Assembly (NCBI GenBank): GCA_024280755.1
Contig: JAJRPN010000002.1
Coordinates: 50,374 to 114,373, forward strand
Length of the DNA: 64,000 bases
DNA from: Planctomycetota bacterium
Lineage (GTDB): Bacteria; Planctomycetota; Phycisphaerae; Phycisphaerales; UBA1924
Direction: 5' to 3'
A program made the position numbers and the translations under genes. This document shows positions 39,505 through 48,500 of the stretch, one piece after another (position 1 is the stretch's first letter; each line of letters begins with the position of its first letter). The notes under the pieces are model-generated. The model was not told where the DNA came from. It did not search any database and was given only the letters and a program-made list of their open reading frames with translations.

Positions 39505-40512
39505 TTAGACTAAGTCTTCAATTGCTGCTGCAATAAGAAGTTCGGCTCCGGTTGCGTTATCCACATTCCACCCTTCATCATCAAGCGCATTTCGCAACTC
39601 TTCACGGGCAACACCAATTTTGTCAACTGCATCGGTAACTTCGATTAGAGCGTACATGGCAACAGCAGTTACGGCAAGAGCGACGGCCATGGCACCCGCG
39701 GCAGGCGAGAGTGCAATAACAACTGCTCCAATTCCGGCGATTGCAACTGCTTTCACACATGAGGATATGGCGCTTCTGACACTCGCCTTAAATGAACTGA
39801 GTAAGCCAAAGGTGTCGAAATTTTCTATGTTGTAATAGGCGGGGTCATCTAGGTCGCCGTCCATCAAGATGATAGTGTCCTCTAGTAAATTTATGTCCTG
39901 TGTTGACACCCTGGCAATTGGAAAAACACTCGTTACTGGAGTGGTGTCAGTATTTCTTTGAATCCAAAAAATTAGGGTGCGAGTTTCGTCTCCTGATATA
40001 TTTGTGATTTTTGTCCAAGCAATTCCAAGCCGTGCCGAAACGCTTGAAAGCAGGTCGATGTCCTCTTGAGCGATAAAGCTGTATCGGTCTGGGAGAATTT
40101 CGAGGGACATCGTCACATCTACAGGTAAGGAAACTCCCTCTTCATTTTGGATGATTACATTTCCGGAGGCCTGAGAAAGCCATTCGCCTGTCGTGATTTG
40201 TGAGTTGTTCACATCGAAATCAGAGTTGAAGAGCTCCCCCCAGATGCTGCTGGAGAAAGCAATATACTCTCGAATTGGGTCAGGTTTGGGCTCGATGAGG
40301 TCGCCGATGCCTACTCCGGCCGCGAGCCCGGTCATGACATCGTTGATTTCATCGACGGTCGTCGGTGCTTCTTGTGTTGTTGAGGTGACGCCTTGGATGG
40401 GGTCGTTCATCAGGTTGCTTTGGGCGAGGAGTTGTGATGGGTATCCAAACACAACTGCGGATGCTAAGCAGCCTGTGGTGAATGCTCTGAGTCTCTTGAA
40501 CCTTTGAATCAT
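39505..40512 (-). CDS. Hypothetical secreted protein
   Basis: Signal peptide 'RAFTTGCLASAVVFGYPSQLLAQ'; hydrophobic region near C-terminus. Confidence 0.6.
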   Translation of the reverse strand: MIQRFKRLRAFTTGCLASAVVFGYPSQLLAQSNLMNDPIQGVTSTTQEAPTTVDEINDVMTGLAAGVGIGDLIEPKPDPIREYIAFSSSIWGELFNSDFDVNNSQITTGEWLSQASGNVIIQNEEGVSLPVDVTMSLEILPDRYSFIAQEDIDLLSSVSARLGIAWTKITNISGDETRTLIFWIQRNTDTTPVTSVFPIARVSTQDINLLEDTIILMDGDLDDPAYYNIENFDTFGLLSSFKASVRSAISSCVKAVAIAGIGAVVIALSPAAGAMAVALAVTAVAMYALIEVTDAVDKIGVAREELRNALDDEGWNVDNATGAELLIAAAIEDLV

Positions 40513-40531
40513 AATCGATTTCTCCTGGGTT

Positions 40532-40580
40532 GGTTATGCCCAGGCGGTTATGCCCAGACGGTTATGCCCAGGCGGTTATA
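40532..40580. repeat. 14-bp tandem repeat (GGTTATGCCCAGGC x3 + partial) just upstream of the 39505-40512 gene
   Basis: ggttatgcccaggc/ggttatgcccagac/ggttatgcccaggc/ggttat. Confidence 0.9.
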
Positions 40581-40713
40581 TTGAAATGCAATTGGAGATC
40601 CAATATACATTACATGTCACGCACACTAGCAGAAGTTTGGGACAGATGTTGGAGAATGAAAACAAATTTTGCATAAATTGTTTGCTGGTCGGTTGGCTCC
40701 TAAACTTCTCGCT

Positions 40714-41793
40714 ATGACCACCACTTTTTCACATCGGCCGCGCATTTTGACTGGCGATACGCCGACGGGGCAGCTTCATCTTGGGCATTGGGTCGGGTCG
40801 CTAGAGAGCCGGGTTGCGTTGCAGGATGAGTATGAATGTTTCTTTTTGATCGCCAACATGCACGCGTTTACGACGCGGGCGGATAAGCCTGCCGATATTC
40901 GTCGATCGACGATTGATATCGTCAAGGACTGGCTCGCGTGTGGGATTGATCCGGAGAAGTCAACCTTTGTGCTGCAGACCGAGATCCCGGGGATCGCGGA
41001 GCTGACTTGGTATCTGGCGATGCTGTTGCCGTTTAATCGAGTGATGCGGAATCCAACGCTTAAGACCGAGCTGGAGACCAAAGGGCTTGGCGACAGCTAT
41101 AGCTTCGGGTTCCCGATGTATACTGTCGGGCAGTGTGCGGATATTTTGTTGTTCCGTCCTGAGTTGGTGCCTGTGGGCGAGGATCAGTTGGCGCATATTG
41201 AGCCATGCCGAGAGGTCGCGCGTCGGTTTAATCAGATGTACTGTGGGGTGAACCCGCACACCGAGGATGCAGATTATGTGAAGGAAGGCGGGTTGTTCCC
41301 GATTCCTGAGGGCAAGATCGGGCGTGTGGCGAGGCTTGTCGGGACCGATGGTGTCAACAAGATGTCCAAATCGCTCAATAACACGATTTTGTTGAGTGAC
41401 ACCTTCAAGAAGATCAAGAAGAAGATGGGCGGGTTGTACACCGGGCGGACAGCCATGGACGAGCCGGGCGATATCAAGAACGCGTTGTTTGATTATGTGC
41501 GTGCGTTTATCCAAGATGAGGGTCGCGTGAAGGCGCTCGAAGAGGCGTATTCCAAGGGCGATAATATCGGCGATGGGCATATTAAGGTCGAGATCGCTGA
41601 GCATATCGACAAGCTGCTTGAGCCTATGCGTGAGCGGCGGGTGCCATATGAGGGCGAAGCGGGCGATGCGAAGGTTTTGGAGCTTTTGCGGGAACATACC
41701 AAACGGGCCAATAACGCCGCGGAAGAAACCCTCTATCTTGCCAAAGAAGCGATGCAGATTGACTTCGGCAAGCGGAACCTGATGTTCGATTGA
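40714..41793 (+). CDS. trpS: Tryptophanyl-tRNA synthetase
   Basis: 'TGDTPTGQLHLGHWVGSLESRV', 'GVNKMSKSLNNTILLSD'. Confidence 0.96.
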   Translation: MTTTFSHRPRILTGDTPTGQLHLGHWVGSLESRVALQDEYECFFLIANMHAFTTRADKPADIRRSTIDIVKDWLACGIDPEKSTFVLQTEIPGIAELTWYLAMLLPFNRVMRNPTLKTELETKGLGDSYSFGFPMYTVGQCADILLFRPELVPVGEDQLAHIEPCREVARRFNQMYCGVNPHTEDADYVKEGGLFPIPEGKIGRVARLVGTDGVNKMSKSLNNTILLSDTFKKIKKKMGGLYTGRTAMDEPGDIKNALFDYVRAFIQDEGRVKALEEAYSKGDNIGDGHIKVEIAEHIDKLLEPMRERRVPYEGEAGDAKVLELLREHTKRANNAAEETLYLAKEAMQIDFGKRNLMFD

Positions 41794-41811
41794 ATCGTAT
41801 ACTCAGTATTC

Positions 41812-42462
41812 ATGAATGAACTACTCCATAATCTACGACGCACGCCCGATCAACCCATTGATGCTGGCAGCGGGCTCTCTATGCCTTCGGAAGCAGATCA
41901 CGAGCGAGGCAAGGAGGACGACTCGTTTTCCGACGGGCTCGATTCGGCCCATCGCAATGAAACAGCCAAGGCGCAAGAATCCGAGCCAGAAGCGAAGTAT
42001 ATATTCGCACGGATCGCGGTTGTTCTGATCATGCTGATGTGGGTGGTTGCGGGGTATTCAAAGGTCTCTGATATGTCGGCGTTTGTCGATATCGTGGCTC
42101 AGCACCGGGTTGTGCCTGAAGATATGAAGGCGTTGTTGTGGTGGGTTGGCCCGGGCGAGCTTGTAATGGGGTTGCTGTTGGTGTTTGTGATTGGCTCTGA
42201 GCTTCGCAAGCCCTTTGGCAAGGTTGTGCTTGTGGTCTCGATGTCTGCGATTGGTGGGTTTATATATTACCTGTCGCTGGTGGACCCGGTCGTGCTTCAG
42301 GAATCTGGGTGCGGGTGTTTGAGCGACTATCGGATCGCGTCTGGGATGGAAAACTCGGTGCGGTTCTTTGCGTATGGGCGGAATGTGATCCTGATTATTC
42401 TGCACCTTGTCGCGTTGTTTGGGCCTGCGATGGTTGATAGTAATCGACGATCCCATGCTTGA
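41812..42462 (+). CDS. MauE/DoxX-like membrane protein
   Basis: 'ILMWVVAGYSKVSDMSAFVDIVAQHRVVPEDM...VLQESGCGCLSDYRI'. Confidence 0.7.
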   Translation: MNELLHNLRRTPDQPIDAGSGLSMPSEADHERGKEDDSFSDGLDSAHRNETAKAQESEPEAKYIFARIAVVLIMLMWVVAGYSKVSDMSAFVDIVAQHRVVPEDMKALLWWVGPGELVMGLLLVFVIGSELRKPFGKVVLVVSMSAIGGFIYYLSLVDPVVLQESGCGCLSDYRIASGMENSVRFFAYGRNVILIILHLVALFGPAMVDSNRRSHA

Positions 42463-42478
42463 GTGATACGCTTGAGGC

Positions 42479-43432
42479 ATGACTGACCAAGACAAAGCCC
42501 AAGACAACGATCAAGATCAAGACCAAATCGCATCCGTATTCCTCGATGGCGAGTTTATGAACCGCGAGGACGCCAAGCTCTCGGCATTCGACGCGGCCAT
42601 CCAGCATGGGGTCGGGTTGTTTGAGACCTTGAGCGCGACATCCACAATGGACGGGATCGTGGTGCATGATCTTGAAGCCCATCTCGATCGGCTCCAAGCA
42701 TCGGCAGCCAAGCTGGGGTTGAGCGATGATATTAAGACCGGGCCTTTGGGCGAGGCGATCACGGAGACTGTCCGCCGGGCGCGGTACAAGAACACGCGGG
42801 TTCGGTTGACCCTCACCGGCGGCGATCTGAACCTGCTCCAAACCCACGGCCGATCCAACCATCGCCCGACCGTACTCATCGCGGCCCAGCCCGCGACGGA
42901 TTATCCCGATGAGATGTTCGACAAGGGGGTCATGGTGACGCTGGGACAGGCACGGGTGAACCCGCTTGATCCAACATCGGGGCACAAGACGCTCAACTAT
43001 TGGTGGCGGCTGCGCGAGTTGCAAGATGCGGCGAGCAAAGGGGCGGGCGAGTCGATCATCTTTTCGGTGAGTAATCACCTCGCGAGCGGGTGCGTGTCGA
43101 ACCTGTTTGTGGTCGATGGCGGGAATTTAATTACGCCGATCGCGCAAGGCGAGGAAGAAGATGTCAGCGGGATCGAGACCAAGGAGGGTGTGATGCCCTC
43201 GCCGGTGCTGCCGGGCATTACGCGGATGCGGGTGATCGAGCATGCCAAAGAAATGGGCATCAAGACCACCAAGCGGATGATGACGATCGACGATTTGCTC
43301 GATGCTGAAGAAGTGTTCCTGACCAACTCAAGCTGGGGCGTGCTGCCTGTGGTGAAGGTGGAGGGGGAAGCAATCGGGAGCGGGGTGCCGGGGGAAGTGA
43401 CGAAGAAGCTGCGGGCGGCGGTTCTCGGATAA
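42479..43432 (+). CDS. Aminotransferase class IV (branched-chain aminotransferase / ADC lyase-like)
   Basis: 'VFLDGEFMNREDAKLSAFDAAIQHGVGLFETL', 'VLPGITRMRVIEHAKEMGI', 'EEVFLTNSSWGVLPV'. Confidence 0.88.
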   Translation: MTDQDKAQDNDQDQDQIASVFLDGEFMNREDAKLSAFDAAIQHGVGLFETLSATSTMDGIVVHDLEAHLDRLQASAAKLGLSDDIKTGPLGEAITETVRRARYKNTRVRLTLTGGDLNLLQTHGRSNHRPTVLIAAQPATDYPDEMFDKGVMVTLGQARVNPLDPTSGHKTLNYWWRLRELQDAASKGAGESIIFSVSNHLASGCVSNLFVVDGGNLITPIAQGEEEDVSGIETKEGVMPSPVLPGITRMRVIEHAKEMGIKTTKRMMTIDDLLDAEEVFLTNSSWGVLPVVKVEGEAIGSGVPGEVTKKLRAAVLG

Positions 43433-43444
43433 CAGTTTTGATTC

Positions 43445-43545
43445 TGGGTGCCACGCCTTGACCGTCTTCGGCAAGGCGTGTCTTCGTGTGTTTTGATATG
43501 GACAAGACACTGCTTGCCGAAGACGGTCAAGCAGTGGCACCCGGC
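43445..43545. repeat. Intergenic inverted-repeat element, family D, copy 1
   Basis: gggtgccacgccttgaccgtcttcggcaaggcgtgtctt...aagacactgcttgccgaagacggtcaagcagtggcaccc. Confidence 0.88.
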
Positions 43546-43682
43546 CCGTCAGAATATATTTATGCCGGTAATCCGCGTGGCGTACCAGAAAGCCGGGTGC
43601 CATGTAGGTGCCGTCTTCGGCTTCTGTGATCGTGATGGAATCGAAGACATGGAGGAGACTTCGTCACCTCCATGGTACCCGG

Positions 43683-43769
43683 CCTGTGGTGAAGGTGGAG
43701 GGGGAAGCGATTGGGAGCGGGTCGCCGGGGGAAGTGACGAAGAAGTTGCGGGCGGCTGTGGTGGGGTGA
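43683..43769 (+). pseudogene. Diverged duplicate of the aminotransferase 3' end (PVVKVEGEAIGSGSPGEVTKKLRAAVVG*)
   Basis: 87-bp match to 43346-43432, mostly synonymous differences. Confidence 0.85.
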
Positions 43770-43774
43770 GTTTA

Positions 43775-44212
43775 CTAGAAAATGTTTTGGAAGTACAACA
43801 CCAGGATAAGCATATAGATTGTGCTGGCTGTTGAAACTGACCAACAGCTAATTTGAAAAGCTGTTTCAAGCCAAGTTGCACCGTGCCGAGTTATATTGAT
43901 GGTTCTTACACACAAAAACACGCTCAAGTAGAACAGTTGAAGCGTCATTGCGCCTACAGCAAATCGAGCAATACCTGGATCAACTGGCGCAACTGCCGGA
44001 AGAAGCATCCGCCACAACCCCGCGTGTATAAGTGGGGTAATCAGTACCAGTTCAAATGTAATCGCATTGCTCGATCGTTTGCGGACGCACATGAGAGCAT
44101 CAACTCGAGCCGAGTTGCCACACTCTGGGCAGGTGGCGGATGCGCCTTGGTTGATGAGGCCGGTGAGGTCGTAGTTGCAGGTGGGGCAGGTTGGGGTGAT
44201 GGGTTTGGGCAC
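43775..44212 (-). CDS. Small zinc-ribbon membrane protein
   Basis: 'CPTCNYDLTGLINQGASATCPECG' plus TM segments. Confidence 0.65.
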   Translation of the reverse strand: MPKPITPTCPTCNYDLTGLINQGASATCPECGNSARVDALMCVRKRSSNAITFELVLITPLIHAGLWRMLLPAVAPVDPGIARFAVGAMTLQLFYLSVFLCVRTINITRHGATWLETAFQISCWSVSTASTIYMLILVLYFQNIF

Positions 44213-44257
44213 GATTGATTCTAGGTCTTGTCTGATGACTCCTCGTTTTCATTCTTT

Positions 44258-44416
44258 CGCCTCCCCCGGGCCTCCGGGGGAGCACCCAAAGGGTGGTTGT
44301 GGCTGCGAAGCAGACGGAGGGGGTCTTTTCTTAAAGAAGGCAATGGGGAAGAAAAAGAATAAGACCCCCTCCGTCTCACTGCGTTCGGCACCTCCCCCGG
44401 AGGCCCGGGGGAGGCG
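44258..44416. repeat. Intergenic inverted-repeat (MITE-like) element, family C, copy 3
   Basis: cgcctcccccgggcctccgggggag...ggagggggtctt...aagaccccctccgtc...cctcccccggaggcccgggggaggcg. Confidence 0.9.
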
Positions 44417-44443
44417 ATAAGAGCGTGAAGACCGCGTAAGCAT

Positions 44444-44524
44444 GGCACCCGGCAAGGTGTGGCTTCGTGTTTGATGCCAACTCAAGACACTGCTTGCCGA
44501 AGACGGTCAAGCAGTGGCACCCGG
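44444..44524. repeat. Intergenic element, family D, copy 2 (left arm degenerate)
   Basis: Right arm aagacactgcttgccgaagacggtcaagcagtggcacccggc identical to copy 1. Confidence 0.88.
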
Positions 44525-44526
44525 CG

Positions 44527-44985
44527 TTAAAACCCAGCCCATTTACTGAACGCAAAGATTGTTGCGAAATATATGGCGGATCCGGGTAAGCAGTAGAGCA
44601 ATCCCCAGAGCGGGATGCTCCAGCGTTGGTATGGCCGGGGGTATCGCTTTGATTTGACGAATGTTGATATACATGCACTGATGAAGAGTGCAAAGAGAAT
44701 CAATGGATTGAGCAAAGCATGAAAACCAAGCACGAATATGCTGATTTCAAACGGGAGGAACACGCCTACGAATCCAGCAAAATTTGTGATGAGGGTGGGG
44801 ATGATAAGTATGTAGAGGAAGAGGAAGTGAAATTTTTTCTTGGTGAACCCGGCGCTGGGGGATGCTGGTTTGAGGAGCGTGCCACACTCTGGGCAGGTGA
44901 TGCGATTGGCCTTGTCGGGTTCGATGCCGAGGAGGTTGTAGTCGCAGATGGGACAGACGGAGTTTGAGACTGGCAATTTATTCAT
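44527..44985 (-). CDS. Small zinc-ribbon membrane protein
   Basis: 'CPICDYNLLGIEPDKANRITCPECG' plus TM segments. Confidence 0.65.
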   Translation of the reverse strand: MNKLPVSNSVCPICDYNLLGIEPDKANRITCPECGTLLKPASPSAGFTKKKFHFLFLYILIIPTLITNFAGFVGVFLPFEISIFVLGFHALLNPLILFALFISACISTFVKSKRYPRPYQRWSIPLWGLLYCLPGSAIYFATIFAFSKWAGF

Positions 44986-45259
44986 CGCGATCCATCACGC
45001 GGACATTTCTTCGGCCGTCGAGGGGGCCGTTGGGGGCGTGGGATTTGGAGAAGGCTCGTTTTATTTTGAAGTAGGCAAAGAGGATCAGGGCGAGGACGAT
45101 GACGATGATCGCCAGAGGGATAAAGATAATGAACCCGAGGATGATCAGGGTGAGCAGGATCAGGATCGAGAGGATTTGGGCGATTGGGCCACCGGCTTTG
45201 AACTGGACGGATCTGCCGGTGGTGGATGCCGAGGTAAATTGTGGATTGGGTTGGTTCAT
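44978..45259 (-). CDS. Small hypothetical membrane protein
   Basis: Long hydrophobic stretch; overlaps the downstream gene start. Confidence 0.55.
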   Translation of the reverse strand: MNQPNPQFTSASTTGRSVQFKAGGPIAQILSILILLTLIILGFIIFIPLAIIVIVLALILFAYFKIKRAFSKSHAPNGPLDGRRNVRVMDRDE

Positions 45260-45283
45260 GGTAATTGGTGATCTTGTTTTTCT

Positions 45284-45354
45284 GGTGGGATGGGCTTCTA
45301 GCCCGTCTTCTTGGGATGCAGGGAGTAAGAGACGGGCTGGAAGCCCATCCCACC
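45284..45354. repeat. Intergenic inverted repeat, family B, copy 2
   Basis: ggtgggatgggcttctagcccgtc...gacgggctggaagcccatcccacc. Confidence 0.88.
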
Positions 45355-45504
45355 AAGAAGTCCATCCAGCTAAGATTCTCTACACCTATGATAGGGATTC
45401 GGTTCGTCGGATTTCGAGGGATCTTGCTTCACAGTTGTATCGGGATTGTGTACGATGGGGGTTGGATCTGATGAATCGCCTATTTGCTGTGTTTGGGGCC
45501 TGAG

Positions 45505-48500
45505 TTGACGAAAAAGCAAGAACAAAACAAAGATCGCAAGTCCTTTGTGCATTTGCACTTGCACTCTGAATACTCGCTGCTCGATGGCGGGAATAAGGTC
45601 AGCAAACTGGTCGATCGGGTGGTTGAGCTTGGGATGGAAGCTGTCGCGATCACGGATCACGGCAACATGCACGCGGCGATCCCGTTTTATAACCTCGCCA
45701 AGAAGAAGGGCATCAAGCCGATCTTGGGGGTCGAGGCGTACATCGCGCCGCGCGATCGCCATGACCGGACTTACACCGGGGTGAAGGATGGCGGTTTCCA
45801 CCTGGTGATGCTCGCCGAGAATCTCAAGGGTTGGGAGAACCTGCTGTACTTGTGTTCTGAGGCATATTTGACGGGGTTTTATTACAAGCCTCGGATGGAT
45901 CGCGAGTTGCTCGAAAAGCATAACGAGGGCATTATTGTGATCAACGGGCATCTGGGCTCGGAGATTGCGCACCACATGGTGATGTATGAAAATACACGGG
46001 ATCAGTCGCATTGGGACAACGCGGTTGAGGTGGCGAAGTGGTACCGGAATGTTTTTAAAGGGACGGAAAGCGGCCCTGGGTTTTATCTTGAGTTGCAGCA
46101 CCACATCGGTTTGCAGAACTCGATCAACCCCCATGTAATCAAGCTGGCGCGTGAGTTGGATATCCCGCTGGTGTGCGATAACGATTCGCATTTTTTGCTT
46201 GAGGATGATTACGACGCGCACGATACGCTGGTCTGTATCTCGACGGGCAAGGTGAAGAACGATCCGGATCGGATGCACTATCCGACGGAGCTGTATGTGA
46301 AGTCGGCTGAGGAGATGGAAGAAGTCTTCTTCAGTGACGAGTACAACAACGAAGAGATGGGCGAGGCTGGCAAAGAGGCGATGGCCAACACGGTGGCGAT
46401 CGCGGATCGGTGCGATGTCGAGGTGCCGATCGGTGCGAACCATGCGCCGGTGGTGATTGTCAAGGCACCGGCCAAGAGCAAGCTGCCTAAGCACAATGCC
46501 AAGAAGTATGAGGGTGATCTGACCGCGTGGTTCAAGGATTACTGTACGAACTTCGAGCTTGACCCGGCGAACGATCCTGATCTGGATCAATCATCGCTCA
46601 AGGAGGAATGTGACCAGACGCTTCGGATGCTGTGTGAAGCCGGGATGATCTGGCGGTATGGCGGCGGGATCCTTGATTATCGCCATGAACAGATCGAGCA
46701 TATTGACCCGATGCCTGAAGGGTTAGAGGGCGAAGACGCGGTTGGTTGGGAGAAGTGGGCACGATTAAATCGTGAGCTCAAGATCCTTGCAGACAAACTG
46801 ATCAGTGCGTACTTCTTGATCGTGTGGGACTTTGTCAACTGGGGGCGTCAGCGTAGCATCCCGTCGATCGCGCGTGGTTCAGGTGTGGGGACGATGTGTG
46901 GATATGTGCTGGGGTTGTCCAACGCGTGCCCGGTGCATTATGGGTTGTTGTTTGAACGGTTCACCGACCCGGATCGAACTGAATATCCCGATATTGATAT
47001 CGACCTGTGCCAGAACGGTCGGCTCGAAGTGATTAACTATGTCCGCGAGAAGTATGGGCATGTGGCGCAGATCATTACCTTTGGTACGCTCAAGGCGCGT
47101 GCGGGGATTCGTGATGTGGCGCGGGTGTTGGAGATGCCACTCGGTGATGCGGATAAGCTCGCCAAGTTGATCCCCGAAGAGTTGGGCATCACGCTCGATA
47201 AGGCCCTTGAGCAAGAGCCGGATTTGAAGGACTGGTACGACTCCGATGCGATGGTCAAGCGGGTGATTGATACCGCAAGGACCTTTGAAGGGCAGGCAAG
47301 GCATTCGAGTGTGCATGCCGCGGGTGTGATCGTGGCGACGCGGCCATTGCACGAAGTCGTTCCTTTGTATAAGGCAGCGGGCGCAGAGGATCATGAGATC
47401 ATCACGCAGTGGGACGGGCCGACCTGTGAGATGATGGGGCTGCTCAAGATGGATTTCTTGGGGTTGCGCACGCTCAGTGTGATTGAGCGAGCTCGCCAGG
47501 AGATTCAGGACTCGTTTACCGAAGAGCAAATCTGGGCGGCGGTCGGCAAGACAAAGAAGAAGGGCGAAGATCATCCCCTCGATCTCGATCGCTTGGAGTA
47601 CACCGACCCGATCGTGTTTGCGATGTTCCAACGCGGCGATACGACGGGCATTTTTCAGTTTGAATCCGGCGGCATGCGCAAACTGCTCAACTCGATGAAA
47701 CCCGACAGGCTCGAAGACCTCATCGCAGCCAACGCGTTGTTCAGGCCTGGGCCGATGGATCTGATTCCAGATTACAACCGGCGCAAGCATGGGACCGAAG
47801 AAGTGCCCAAGGTGCATGAGATTGTCGATCGGTTTACAGCCGAGACCTATGGCGTGATGGTGTATCAGGAACAGGTCATGCAGATTGTGCATGAGCTTGG
47901 TGGGATTCCGCTTCGTAGTGCGTATTCGTTGATTAAGGCGATCAGTAAGAAGAAGGTCAAGACGATTGATGCCGAGCGTCCAAAGTTTGTCGATGGGGCT
48001 GGGGAGAAGGGCTTGGAGAAGAAGAAGGCAGAAGAACTCTTTGAGTTAATTCTCAAGTTCGCCGGGTATGGTTTTAACAAATCGCATTCGACGGGCTATG
48101 CGATTGTCGCGTATCAGACGGCATACCTGAAGACCTACTTCCCGAGCCAATACATGGCGGCCTTCTTGAGCTTTGAATCGCAGGCGCAGAAGATCAGCGA
48201 TTGGATTCCGTATCTCGAAGATTGCAAACGGCTCAAGTTTGTTGACCCGAAGACTGGCGAAGAACTCCGATCGGGCGTCGAGGTGCTTGCGCCCGATGTG
48301 AATCATTCCAAGCCTGACTTTGGCGTGGTCTTTGGTGATGACGAAGAGCATCGCCCTGATACAGGCCAGATCATGTTTGGGCTCAAAGCGATCAAGGGCG
48401 CGGGGAGCAAGGCGATCGGAGGCATCGTCAACGAACGCGACTTTGGAACGGATAAAGAGAACCCAGAGCGAAAGATCTTTACAAGTTTGTTTGAGTTCTG

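Noticed and set aside
45370-46590. 406-aa ORF (and those at 46879-47892, 48046-49212) antisense to dnaE
   Set aside because: Shadow ORFs of the conserved dnaE frame
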